From a virus, in IMG/VR virus record IMGVR_UViG_3300030107_005311, positions 1 through 24,303 of that record: DNA of 24,303 nucleotides; one strand, given 5' to 3'. Made by a program: the position numbers and the translations under genes. The notes under the pieces were generated by a model that was not told the DNA's origin, searched no databases, and was given only the letters and a program-made list of their open reading frames with translations. This document shows positions 14,796 through 22,518 of this stretch, in pieces; the first letter of the stretch is position 1, and each line of letters opens with the position of its first letter.

Positions 14796-17700
14796 TTGAC
14801 GAGTCGCTGGCAAAAAAATTTAGTATAGGTGAGGATGGATTCACTTGGTGGCTTGGACAAGTCTGTGAATCTGAAAATTGGTTAGCCAACTATCCATCCC
14901 TACCTTTTGATAGAAAGAATGACCTTCCTGGATTTAAAAGAAGGGTAAAGGTATCTATTTTAGGCTGGCATAGTACTGATAAGAATCAATTAAAGAATGA
15001 GGAATTACCTTGGGCATATTGTCTGCTACCAGTAACTGCTGGTGGTGGATTTGGTGGATTGGGAGAGTCACTTAACCTTAGTGGTGGTGAGTGGGTGTTT
15101 GGATTCTTTTTAGATGGAAGTGATGGACAACAACCAGTTATCATAGGTGTATTAGATAAGTCAACACAAGAAGATTATAGGAATGAAATTCCACCTGAAA
15201 GATATAAACCTTTTAGTGGATTTACTAACAAGAGAGTAGTACCTCTTGAAAATATTAAGACAGATGATGCAGTAGAGAAGGAATCTGTAGGTGAGGCAGA
15301 TGTTTCGGAAGGTGATAATGGAGTTAAAAGAACAAAGACTAATCCAAAAGAATGTGTTTGGATTGAGCAAGGTAATGCTGGAGAGACATATGTAAAATCT
15401 AATGTAACTTGTGAAGAAAATCTCAAGGCTACTGGTGAGATGTTACGAGCTGACAACTCTCCTTGTAACAATCCTATGGCATTTGCTGATCGTGCAATGA
15501 AACGATTGTCAAATCTTAAGTCATTGATTAAAAAATATGATGGGGTTCAGGTTGATCTTGGAACGAATAAGATAAGTGATGAGTTGATGAAGGTAGAGGA
15601 AAAACTATGTGCCGATGCTGTTGCAACCTCTCAAGCATTATTACAAACTAAGATAGAAGCAAAGACATTAGAAGCAGCATCTAAAACGATGTCGAAGGTT
15701 GCAACCTTTGCACCATTGAGTGAGATGGTAAAGGCAATGGATGCAAATGAAAAAGCATCTGATGAAATTATTAAACAATTTAATAAAATAAAATCTAAGT
15801 TGCCTTCAGAATCTATGGGTTTTGTGAAGGAGATGGCTTCTAAGATTATAAGTCAACCACCATGCGTAGTTGAATCTTATATGGGTAGTCTAACTGGTAA
15901 CTCATTGGGTAAGATAGATGCAAGTATGAATCAGATGATGGGTTCAGTTAATAATGTTATATCTAAGATTGATAAGTTAGGTAGTCTTTCTAAGATGGGA
16001 CTGGGTGATGCAGGTGCTATTGGCCCCATGCTTAGTGAAGGATTGAATGCTTTTGGTGGTATTTCTATTGACATGGATGGTATCACTAAGTTTACTACTT
16101 CTTATAAGAAATTGTTACCTGGTGAAGCACCTCTTCCATGTCCAGAAGGTGTAAACTTCAATGCTTTGGATGGAGGTTCTCCTATTCCTCCTTCAGCAAC
16201 TAAGATAGGAAATATGTTAGAGAATGTTGCTACTGATTTGGCTGCAGCAGGGCAGTTGAAGTCTGGTATCAGTAACTTCATGGAGAATAATAGTCTCTTT
16301 AGTACTGCTTTAACTCTTGATAATGTAGGGTTGGGTGATGTAGGAGGAACAGGTGGACTTACAGACTTGTTAGACAAAGCAAAGAATCTAGATTCCTTTA
16401 AGAAATTACCAGGAACAATGGGTGATTCTATAATTGAAGCATCTAAGAGTTTGATGAATGGAGGAAAGACAGTTGATGTTGCTATAGTTGCTGCCAATAG
16501 ATTATTTCCTGGTGCTGGAGATGTAGTTAGAGAGGCATTTAAGAATCAACTTGCAGGACAAAGAACTCCTGGTGGTTCATGTGAGACAGGTCCAATCTTA
16601 AATGGTCCACCCATAGTTAAAATATTTGGTGGTTCTGGTAATGGATGTACTGCTAATGCAGTGATAGGACCTAATGGAAATCTACTTGCTGTTGATGTGA
16701 CAAGAGGTGGTAAAGGGTTTACTTCTATTCCTTTTGTTGCTATTACTGATAGTAGTGGAAAAGGTTCTGGAGCAGTTGTTAAAGCGAGTGTGGGTTATGG
16801 TGGTTCTATCACTGATATAACTGTAGTAAGTCCTGGATTTGGATACACAAGCACACCTACTGGTGCAGTAGGAGGTAATGGTAGGACATTTGCAGAGGGT
16901 GACGGCACAGTATTAAAAGATAAAGAAGGAAACTATTATTCATTCGTTCCTGGTACAGGTATTAAAATACCACCAGGAGGTACTGTCTATCTTCCTACTG
17001 GTTCTAAGGTTGAACTACCTACTAGTGCTCTTACAACTGATGGAGATCCTGTATTTGATCCCAATCAAAAGGAACAAGGTAGGATTAAATCAGTCCAAGT
17101 TAATTTAAGGAAAGCATTTAAAGGATTTGGAAAGGTAACAGATGGTTCAGCTGAAGGTGCTGGGCCTGTTCTTAGTATACGTGATGCTGTTACTGATAGA
17201 AAGATTAGTAATCTTATTGAGGTTCAAACAGGTAGACCATTTAATATTGATTACGTAGCACCTGATATATTAGATGACTATACCAAGAGAAATATTCTTC
17301 AGGCAGAAGGAAGGACAGAGGAGTTTGATGAACTAACAGCATTTGGTAGAAGGAGAGGAGATGGTTCACTTTATGGATTGGTTGGTGATAACTTAAATGA
17401 TGAGGAATGGGTACGGGAACAGTATCATTCTTTATTCTGTAGAGAACCTGATGCTGGTGGTTATAGATACTGGTTAAACGATTTAAAGAAAGGACATAGT
17501 AGAGCAACAGTTCTAGCAAACATGAAGATTGCTACGACTGAATATGAAGATCATCAAGCAAGAATTAAGTCAGGTGAAGTTGATCCTGAGAAGTGTAAGT
17601 TTAGATGGAGAAAAGTAAAGAAAGAAATACCACCAATTATAAACAACTTTAGAACTCTAGATCCTTGGAGGGCAAATCTTGCTGCAGGTACTATCCTAAC

Positions 17701-19858
17701 ATTTAGAGGAGTTTACAATCATCATGAACCATTAACTGCAGCACAACTACAGGATCCTTATGATTTAACTAGAGGTAACTATAGATATTTTGTTTTTGAT
17801 TATATTGTAGAAGTTTATGATACCCCTACGGGTTATGCATATGCAGAAGGAACTGATACTGAAAAGACTAAGTGGTTTAAGTTAAAGGAAATAAAATATG
17901 TAACTGGTACTAAAGATTTTGTTAATGGTGAGGTTGTTACCAAGTGGATGAGAGATTATAAGGGTAGGTTATATGAGATGCATATAACAGTATGTACTTA
18001 TGATGATGATAAGATAGAGGTTACTGGGCATGGACTTGCAACCAATTCAGAGGTTCAAGAGGTAGTTAGGACAGCATTGCCATGTATACCACCTATTACT
18101 TCTGATAAGTTAGCAGACTATCAACCAGTTAGATGGTATCGTGAGAAACCTTTTAGAATTGCAGATCCAAAACCTCAGACTCAGGTTACTAGAAGTAATA
18201 GAACAATATCTCTTAATTTTGCAGGATTACATGCTGCAAATAGTCCTATAATGGTTAAAGATGGTGGTAAGAGACTTGATTTAAAGGATGGGCATGGGAA
18301 TGATGCTAATGCATCATTCATTATTGATTCGGGTAATGTTAAATTTAGTGGTGATGGTACAAGTATTGTAGGAGCAGGTAAGGCTACTATTACTTTAAGG
18401 TGGAATGATAATCCAGGTTCAGCTGGAACAGCACTTGGTAGTATTGGATTTGGAGGAAAAACTTGGACACAATCGGGTAGGAGTGGAGCTTTAACACAGA
18501 CTGTTGATATTGGCCAGATGATAGAGACTGTGACTGAAGTGAAAACAAGTACAGACACGTTAAAAAAAGAAGATACTAACATCTACACTGACGAATATGT
18601 TCAAGGTGAAGGACACATTCCTGGTACAGAGAAGAATGAACTTGTCAGAGAAATTATTAAAGTTTATAATTCCTTTGGTGAGAAAAAATATGGGTACGCA
18701 TATAAGAGAGGTTATTTCCAAGGAAGAATGTATGCTGACAGGAGTGGATTAAATTATTGGGTAGAGCAGTATCTTAGAAGTTTAAGAAACATGAGAAGAG
18801 GTATAACATGTGAGACAGAAGAGTATGAAGTTAAACAGTCTACTGCTGGACAACCAGTTCCAGTTAACTTTAAGGTTAAAACTGCATCATATTATGCTGA
18901 CAGTGTTAGGATAGAAGGTTTAGGTATTAATATTGGAAAAGAACTTGGCCCAAATAAAGATATTGTTGAGAGTGTTACAAGACAGGTTGAGTATGGAAAA
19001 GTTTATAGTGTAGTGTTTAATAGTGTTCAGGGTGTTGAGAGATTGAGAAATAATGGTGATAATATTATTGAGATGGAAGATCTTCCACCAGATAGAGTTC
19101 AACCGATTTATTATGATGATATAGTTATTGAATCTAGTATAGGTAAGTTCTATAATATACAAGGAAATACTTGTAGTTTTAGAGTGGATGCTATTTCTCT
19201 TCCATCTATCAAAAAGAAAAGAGTGAAGAAGACAACAGCTCTTAGTGAGGTTGAGTATCTGGGATATAAAAATAATTTAAATCAGAAACCTGAACCTAAT
19301 GCATTTAATTGTGTCAAGAAACTTATCTATGCTGCTGCAAAGATAAACTTTGATAATTTTGGACAAGTAATTAAAGAGGAAACCTATTGTGATTGGGCTA
19401 CAAAGTATGTGGAAGAGGTTCAATCAACCTTTAAACCTACAAATACTTTAGGATATATACTTCCTTGTGGAGGTGAAATAACAGCACCTCCTGGAGGTGA
19501 GGAACCTCCTGTGATTACAAGTGATCCAAAGATAATTGTACCTAAGACAGTTGAAATTGTTTCTACTGGTATAGGATATACTCCTGGTGATGTAGTCTCT
19601 ATTAATGGTGATCCTGTTGAATTTGAGATTGATCCTGATGGTAGAATTATTAAGGTTGATCCACCAAGAAGGCAACCAGTATTTGATTATCCTATTATAG
19701 AGATAGATAGTCCTACAGGTGCTGGTGCTGATATTGAAATGACATTAGAAGCATTACCTCCTACATCAGATGAATTAACACCTGATGATATTCTTCCTGC
19801 TAATATTGTTGAGGTTATTGATTGTGTCGGCAAAAACATTTTTATTAAGGAGAGTTAG
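14792..19858 (+). CDS. 5: Giant gp5-like baseplate hub protein with OB-fold and DUF4214-like modules, 1688 aa
   Basis: Residues 1-120 match the N-terminal OB-fold of T4 gp5: FTWWLGQV, RRVKVSILGWHS, ELPWAYCLLPVTAGGGFGGL and a GxFLDGSDGQQPVIIGVLD stretch (T4: LNWFVGVV, RVRVRVVGLHP, KLPWMSVIQPI, VYGHFLD, GIVLGTYGG). Residues 205-360 are mostly helical. Residues 608-690 carry a Gly-rich beta unit (GGKGFTSIPFVAI, PGFGYTSTP), repeated weakly near 1586-1650. A DUF4214-like module lies at about 869-915 (WVREQYHSLFCREPDAGGYR then YWLNDLKKG), with a degenerate one at about 1285-1335 (GRMYADRSGLNYWVEQYL). No lysozyme motif of T4 gp5 (the GxGH region) is seen. The C-terminal beta-helix of gp5 is absent here and appears as the next gene. 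Confidence 0.78.
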   Translation: MIDESLAKKFSIGEDGFTWWLGQVCESENWLANYPSLPFDRKNDLPGFKRRVKVSILGWHSTDKNQLKNEELPWAYCLLPVTAGGGFGGLGESLNLSGGEWVFGFFLDGSDGQQPVIIGVLDKSTQEDYRNEIPPERYKPFSGFTNKRVVPLENIKTDDAVEKESVGEADVSEGDNGVKRTKTNPKECVWIEQGNAGETYVKSNVTCEENLKATGEMLRADNSPCNNPMAFADRAMKRLSNLKSLIKKYDGVQVDLGTNKISDELMKVEEKLCADAVATSQALLQTKIEAKTLEAASKTMSKVATFAPLSEMVKAMDANEKASDEIIKQFNKIKSKLPSESMGFVKEMASKIISQPPCVVESYMGSLTGNSLGKIDASMNQMMGSVNNVISKIDKLGSLSKMGLGDAGAIGPMLSEGLNAFGGISIDMDGITKFTTSYKKLLPGEAPLPCPEGVNFNALDGGSPIPPSATKIGNMLENVATDLAAAGQLKSGISNFMENNSLFSTALTLDNVGLGDVGGTGGLTDLLDKAKNLDSFKKLPGTMGDSIIEASKSLMNGGKTVDVAIVAANRLFPGAGDVVREAFKNQLAGQRTPGGSCETGPILNGPPIVKIFGGSGNGCTANAVIGPNGNLLAVDVTRGGKGFTSIPFVAITDSSGKGSGAVVKASVGYGGSITDITVVSPGFGYTSTPTGAVGGNGRTFAEGDGTVLKDKEGNYYSFVPGTGIKIPPGGTVYLPTGSKVELPTSALTTDGDPVFDPNQKEQGRIKSVQVNLRKAFKGFGKVTDGSAEGAGPVLSIRDAVTDRKISNLIEVQTGRPFNIDYVAPDILDDYTKRNILQAEGRTEEFDELTAFGRRRGDGSLYGLVGDNLNDEEWVREQYHSLFCREPDAGGYRYWLNDLKKGHSRATVLANMKIATTEYEDHQARIKSGEVDPEKCKFRWRKVKKEIPPIINNFRTLDPWRANLAAGTILTFRGVYNHHEPLTAAQLQDPYDLTRGNYRYFVFDYIVEVYDTPTGYAYAEGTDTEKTKWFKLKEIKYVTGTKDFVNGEVVTKWMRDYKGRLYEMHITVCTYDDDKIEVTGHGLATNSEVQEVVRTALPCIPPITSDKLADYQPVRWYREKPFRIADPKPQTQVTRSNRTISLNFAGLHAANSPIMVKDGGKRLDLKDGHGNDANASFIIDSGNVKFSGDGTSIVGAGKATITLRWNDNPGSAGTALGSIGFGGKTWTQSGRSGALTQTVDIGQMIETVTEVKTSTDTLKKEDTNIYTDEYVQGEGHIPGTEKNELVREIIKVYNSFGEKKYGYAYKRGYFQGRMYADRSGLNYWVEQYLRSLRNMRRGITCETEEYEVKQSTAGQPVPVNFKVKTASYYADSVRIEGLGINIGKELGPNKDIVESVTRQVEYGKVYSVVFNSVQGVERLRNNGDNIIEMEDLPPDRVQPIYYDDIVIESSIGKFYNIQGNTCSFRVDAISLPSIKKKRVKKTTALSEVEYLGYKNNLNQKPEPNAFNCVKKLIYAAAKINFDNFGQVIKEETYCDWATKYVEEVQSTFKPTNTLGYILPCGGEITAPPGGEEPPVITSDPKIIVPKTVEIVSTGIGYTPGDVVSINGDPVEFEIDPDGRIIKVDPPRRQPVFDYPIIEIDSPTGAGADIEMTLEALPPTSDELTPDDILPANIVEVIDCVGKNIFIKES

Positions 19859-19860
19859 TG

Positions 19861-20562
19861 ATGTCGGGTAGAAAACCAACAGGATTATTTGGACTCAATA
19901 TCTATTTTGCATGGAGTAAAAGTGCAGTTGATGGTACAGTTTCTATAGGTGGTGTCTCTAAAGATAAGGTGAGACATGCTGTACGTTTACAAAACAAGTA
20001 TGATTCAAGTCATTATATTACTATGGACTCTAGTGGAAGTAGAAAATCCACTACTACAATAGAGTCTCCCAATGGAATAACTATTAAGACAGGACAGACA
20101 CAAATTAATCCTGGTGCTTCTACATTGTCTATTCAAGTTGAGAAAGGTAACTTAGACATTGAAGTAATGAATGGAGACTTTAATGTCATTGCAGATAATT
20201 TTAATGTTAAGTGTCCTAAGATTAAATATAAAAATGAAAACGTTGTTGCAGGTAATATAACTTTTGATACTGCAAATTCTTTTGATGTTAAAGCACCTCA
20301 TGTTAAAATTACAGCATCAAAAATTGCTGACATAAGTGCTGTTAATGTGCTAAGATTAATGGGTGATAAAACCACTGAAATAATAAGTGGTATTTGTTCT
20401 ATGCAATCTTATAGTACTCGAACAGGTTCTCCACCTGATTTATTTGATAATCGTGAGGAGAATAAAGCAGTACCACAAGAACCAGACTATTCAGATTATA
20501 AACCTAACAATTATCAATCTGTAGAACAGTATAACGCATTACCCACAGGTCCTGAGGATTAA
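19861..20562 (+). CDS. Beta-helical central spike-like protein (gp5 C-terminal analogue), 233 aa
   Basis: The start at ATG 19861 is preceded at good spacing by AAGGAGA; the GTG three bases earlier overlaps the upstream stop. Residues 60-175 form short alternating beta strands: IESPNGITIKTGQTQINPG, LDIEVMNGDFNVIADNFNVK, NVVAGNITFDTANSFDVKAP and HVKITASKIADISAV. This is the repeating pattern of a phage spike beta-helix, as in the last domain of T4 gp5. The tail is polar and acidic (about 190-233). Together with the 1688-aa protein it would restore the OB-fold plus needle layout of gp5, here split over two genes. Its role is membrane piercing at the tip of the tail tube, by inference. Confidence 0.7.
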   Translation: MSGRKPTGLFGLNIYFAWSKSAVDGTVSIGGVSKDKVRHAVRLQNKYDSSHYITMDSSGSRKSTTTIESPNGITIKTGQTQINPGASTLSIQVEKGNLDIEVMNGDFNVIADNFNVKCPKIKYKNENVVAGNITFDTANSFDVKAPHVKITASKIADISAVNVLRLMGDKTTEIISGICSMQSYSTRTGSPPDLFDNREENKAVPQEPDYSDYKPNNYQSVEQYNALPTGPED

Positions 20563-20566
20563 TTAA

Positions 20567-21328
20567 ATGACACACATTATAGACAGTGCTCTAGTCACTA
20601 AAGATTTAGTAGTAGGTGGAGGATCAGCACAAGAACCATCACAACAGACTGCTATAGGTCCAGGTAATGATTTATTACATGGTAGTGCTGATATTTCTGG
20701 GGTAGTCCATATTGGACGTGAGACTTTTGATAAAGGTGAATCTACCTTGATGGTTTCTACCAGTGTAAAGCAGCAAGGTGACAGAGCCATGACTGTTCAT
20801 GGTAATGCAACTATTAATGGCCCTGATGCACATCCTCTTAGAGTTGGAGGGAATGCATTCTTTGATCACCCCAACATAGGTGACTTATCTTCTAGATTTA
20901 ATGAAGCAGATGGTAAACCAAAACCATTTGATATGCAGCATCCTACTGAGGGTGAAGGATATCGTTTAAGATATGCTTGTATTGAAGGCCCTGAGGTTGG
21001 TGTATATTTCAGGGGAAGGTGTAGGAATAAAAAAGAGATTGAATTACCATCTTATTGGAAAGACTTGGTGCATGAAGATAGTATTACGGTACAACTTCAA
21101 CCAGTGGGAGCACATCAAGACATTATCATAAAGAGATGGGATGCTGAGAAGATATATCTTCAGTCCAATGGTGGATTGCCTATCGACTGTTTCTATCATG
21201 TGTATGCAGAAAGGAAGGATGTTAATCCATTGATTGTGGAGTATAAAGGTGGTAGTTGGGAAGACTATCCTGATGCAGAGTATAACGATCCTCAATTCAG
21301 TGGGGTTGTCAATACGAAGACTAAGTGA
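20567..21328 (+). CDS. Cyanophage virion-type protein, 253 aa
   Basis: The N-terminal 120 residues are beta-rich and repetitive (SALVTKDLVVGGG, ADISGVVHIGRETFDKG, RAMTVHGNATINGPDAHPLR). Residues 124-253 form a module with HPTEGEGYRLRYACIEGPEV, VYFRGRC, IELPSYWKDLVHEDSITVQL and CFYHVYAERKDVNPLIVEYK. I know this module from many marine cyanophage structural genes, where it ends fibre- or spike-like proteins; its exact job is not established. The order right after the spike gene suggests a baseplate or fibre part. The next 72-aa gene repeats part of this module. The stop codon lies inside the promoter of that gene. Confidence 0.7.
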   Translation: MTHIIDSALVTKDLVVGGGSAQEPSQQTAIGPGNDLLHGSADISGVVHIGRETFDKGESTLMVSTSVKQQGDRAMTVHGNATINGPDAHPLRVGGNAFFDHPNIGDLSSRFNEADGKPKPFDMQHPTEGEGYRLRYACIEGPEVGVYFRGRCRNKKEIELPSYWKDLVHEDSITVQLQPVGAHQDIIIKRWDAEKIYLQSNGGLPIDCFYHVYAERKDVNPLIVEYKGGSWEDYPDAEYNDPQFSGVVNTKTK

Positions 21329-21334
21329 TATAAT
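21306..21334 (+). promoter_or_regulatory. Sigma70-type promoter ahead of the 72-aa gene
   Basis: TTGTCA at 21306-21311 (five of six consensus bases) and TATAAT at 21329-21334 (perfect) are separated by 17 bases. The promoter overlaps the stop codon of the 253-aa gene (21326-21328), the same layout as the gp32 promoter. Transcription would start near 21341, leaving about 15 nt of leader. Confidence 0.7.
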
Positions 21335-21355
21335 TATTCTATCTGTCAGATTGTT

Positions 21356-21574
21356 ATGAAACTTACTGGACGTTTAAAAGTTGGAAATCGTATTGTAATT
21401 CCTGAAGAAGTGAATCCAGATTCAATTGTGGTTCATCTTACACCTCATAGGGTGTGGCAAGAATTATATGTGAGTTCTGTTGATTATGGAAAGTATATTA
21501 ATGTAAAATCCAACTCAGGAAACAACATTGATTGTTACTATGTTGTGGAGGCTGAAGAACTGTCACAGTCCTGA
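21356..21574 (+). CDS. 72-aa protein related to the end of the 253-aa virion protein
   Basis: Residues 14-66 align by eye with the C-terminal module of the preceding protein. RIVIPEEVNPDSIVVHLTPH compares with EIELPSYWKDLVHEDSITVQLQP, and SNSGNNIDCYYVVEAEEL compares with SNGGLPIDCFYHVYAERK. The segment between has similar length and hydrophobic pattern. It therefore looks like a free-standing copy of one domain, without the N-terminal repeats. It has its own promoter and no clear Shine-Dalgarno sequence. Function is unknown; it could be a chaperone or accessory for the larger protein or a diverged relic, but the frame is intact. Confidence 0.65.
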   Translation: MKLTGRLKVGNRIVIPEEVNPDSIVVHLTPHRVWQELYVSSVDYGKYINVKSNSGNNIDCYYVVEAEELSQS

Positions 21575-21601
21575 TTGACAAAATTGGGACATTCGTATAA
21601 T
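21575..21601 (+). promoter_or_regulatory. Sigma70-type promoter ahead of the 65-aa gene
   Basis: TTGACA at 21575-21580 is a perfect -35 box and TATAAT at 21596-21601 a perfect -10 box, but the spacer is only 15 bases. A shifted -10 TAATAT gives 17 bases with a weaker box. It starts one base after the stop of the 72-aa gene. The region then runs TATATAAAGG to the 65-aa start at 21627. Confidence 0.6.
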
Positions 21602-21626
21602 ATATAAAGGTAGTAGAAGATTCTCT

Positions 21627-21824
21627 ATGGATGATGATGCTTGGTTAACTAGGTGTGTGGTTAATACCACTGCTCGTACCTTCCGTCTGTATAGTAGTGA
21701 CGGATGTGAGAGAGAAGTTACCTGTGAAACAACACAACAGTTCATGGATGTCTTAAAACTGTGTAGAGAAATGTTAGACGAGGATACCCTCGCTTATAGT
21801 GACCCTTTAACTTCTAAATCATGA
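21627..21824 (+). CDS. Small hypothetical protein, 65 aa
   Basis: The product has a mixed N-terminal part (DDDAWLTRCVVNTTARTFRL then YSSDGCEREVTCETTQQF) that looks like a small beta sheet with three Cys. A helix follows (MDVLKLCREMLDED). It has no signal peptide or membrane segment. Its own promoter lies just upstream, and its stop overlaps the next start as ATGA, so it leads a two-gene unit with the exported Gly-zipper protein. I do not recognise a functional family; small proteins of this kind occur in cyanophages. Confidence 0.6.
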   Translation: MDDDAWLTRCVVNTTARTFRLYSSDGCEREVTCETTQQFMDVLKLCREMLDEDTLAYSDPLTSKS

Positions 21825-22252
21825 AAATTGCACTTGCTACCCTTATTGCTCTTGGTTCCTGTACTCCTGCAATAGCAGATTATCAGGCAGGGTATTCTAA
21901 TCAGAGAACATGCCATAAGACAGAATATAGAGAGGAATATATTCCTGGTACAGAGGATAATCCTGGATATGTAAAGTCATGGAAGGATACTGTTGAAGTC
22001 CCTTGCGAAGATGTTAATTCTGATGTTGGTTGGAGAAGACATCCATCTCCATCACCTTCAGACAGACCATACTATCGTAGACATGTAACTGTTTATGAGG
22101 ATACTAATGATTGCACAGATGGTAAGATTGCTGGTGGATTGTTAGGTGGTGGTGCTGCTGCTGCAATGTCACGAGGAGATGGAAGATGGTGGGCAATTCC
22201 ATTAGGTATAGTTGTTGGTAGTCACATTGGATGTGATGCTGCTGGAGGCTGA
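21821..22252 (+). CDS. Exported glycine-zipper protein, 143 aa
   Basis: The N-terminus (MKIALATLIALGSCTPAIAD) is a short export signal. Either signal peptidase I cuts after AIA, or Cys14 in LGSC is a lipoprotein site. Residues 25-90 are polar, with RTCHKTEYREEYIPG and a Pro/Ser-rich piece; Cys30, Cys65 and Cys98, approximately, could form disulfides. Residues 101-143 are Gly/Ala-rich (GKIAGGLLGGGAAAAMS, then WWAIPLGIVVGSHIGC), matching a glycine-zipper membrane hairpin as in bacterial 17-kDa-antigen-type outer-membrane proteins. A phage product of this kind probably acts in the host envelope, perhaps in lysis or superinfection exclusion; that is inference. It is coupled to the 65-aa gene by ATGA. 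Confidence 0.68.
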   Translation: MKIALATLIALGSCTPAIADYQAGYSNQRTCHKTEYREEYIPGTEDNPGYVKSWKDTVEVPCEDVNSDVGWRRHPSPSPSDRPYYRRHVTVYEDTNDCTDGKIAGGLLGGGAAAAMSRGDGRWWAIPLGIVVGSHIGCDAAGG

Positions 22253-22275
22253 TATATTATTTCGATTTTTGATTC

Positions 22276-22326
22276 CATAAAAGCCCGAAAAAAAATTCAG
22301 GGCATTTTTTGCCCTATTACTTTTTT
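22276..22326 (+). repeat. Intergenic 51-bp element, copy 2, with terminator-like hairpin
   Basis: This is the same length as the element at 1853-1903, with 43 of 51 bases identical by hand comparison. It begins CATAAAAGCCC and ends ATTACTTTTTT. Here AGGGCA (22299-22304) and TGCCCT (22310-22315) form a 6-bp stem followed by a T-rich tract, a reasonable intrinsic terminator for the upstream operon. GCCC at 22283-22286 could instead pair with GGGC at 22300-22303, which excludes that hairpin. The AAAAAAT and ATTTTTT pairing seen in copy 1 is also kept. Confidence 0.7.
22299..22326 (+). terminator. Probable Rho-independent terminator
   Basis: The stem AGGGCA/TGCCCT has a T5 loop and is followed by ATTACTTTTTT. 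It sits 47 bases after the stop of the Gly-zipper gene. The stem is short and the U tract is interrupted, so efficiency may be moderate. Confidence 0.5.
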
Positions 22327-22331
22327 GAAAA

Positions 22332-22475
22332 ATGAACGAAGACAAGTATTCTGATTTTTATTTGGAAATATGCAAATATTACGGATATGAGATAAAAGAC
22401 GATAATTTCATAAAAACCCAAAAACCACTAGAAACGTCATATTTCGAGAAATTAAGAAAAGTGGACTTTTCTTAA
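22332..22475 (+). CDS. Small hypothetical protein, 47 aa
   Basis: ATG 22332 opens a 47-codon frame to TAA 22473-22475, five bases after the second 51-bp element. This is the same placement as the 53-aa ORF after copy 1. The product is charged and aromatic (NEDKYSDFYLEICKYYGYEI, then SYFEKLRKVDF). No ribosome site is visible. It shows no real similarity to the 53-aa protein beyond an acidic start. I do not recognise it. The 43 bases from its stop to the next gene are AT-rich (TATATATTAA, TATATTTTAAA) and may hold a promoter, but no -35 box can be assigned. Confidence 0.45.
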   Translation: MNEDKYSDFYLEICKYYGYEIKDDNFIKTQKPLETSYFEKLRKVDFS

Positions 22476-22518
22476 GAGTAAAAGTTCCTATATATTAAGC
22501 ACAAGCGTATATTTTAAA

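Noticed and set aside
16102-16497. 131-aa minus-strand frame inside the giant hub gene
   Set aside because: Opposite-strand frame of a Gly/Ser/Thr-rich coding region; no ribosome site, motif or partner gene.
22476-22518. Possible promoter with TATATT boxes ahead of the 184-aa gene
   Set aside because: The best -10 candidates have no -35 partner at usable spacing and do not match the late-type motif.
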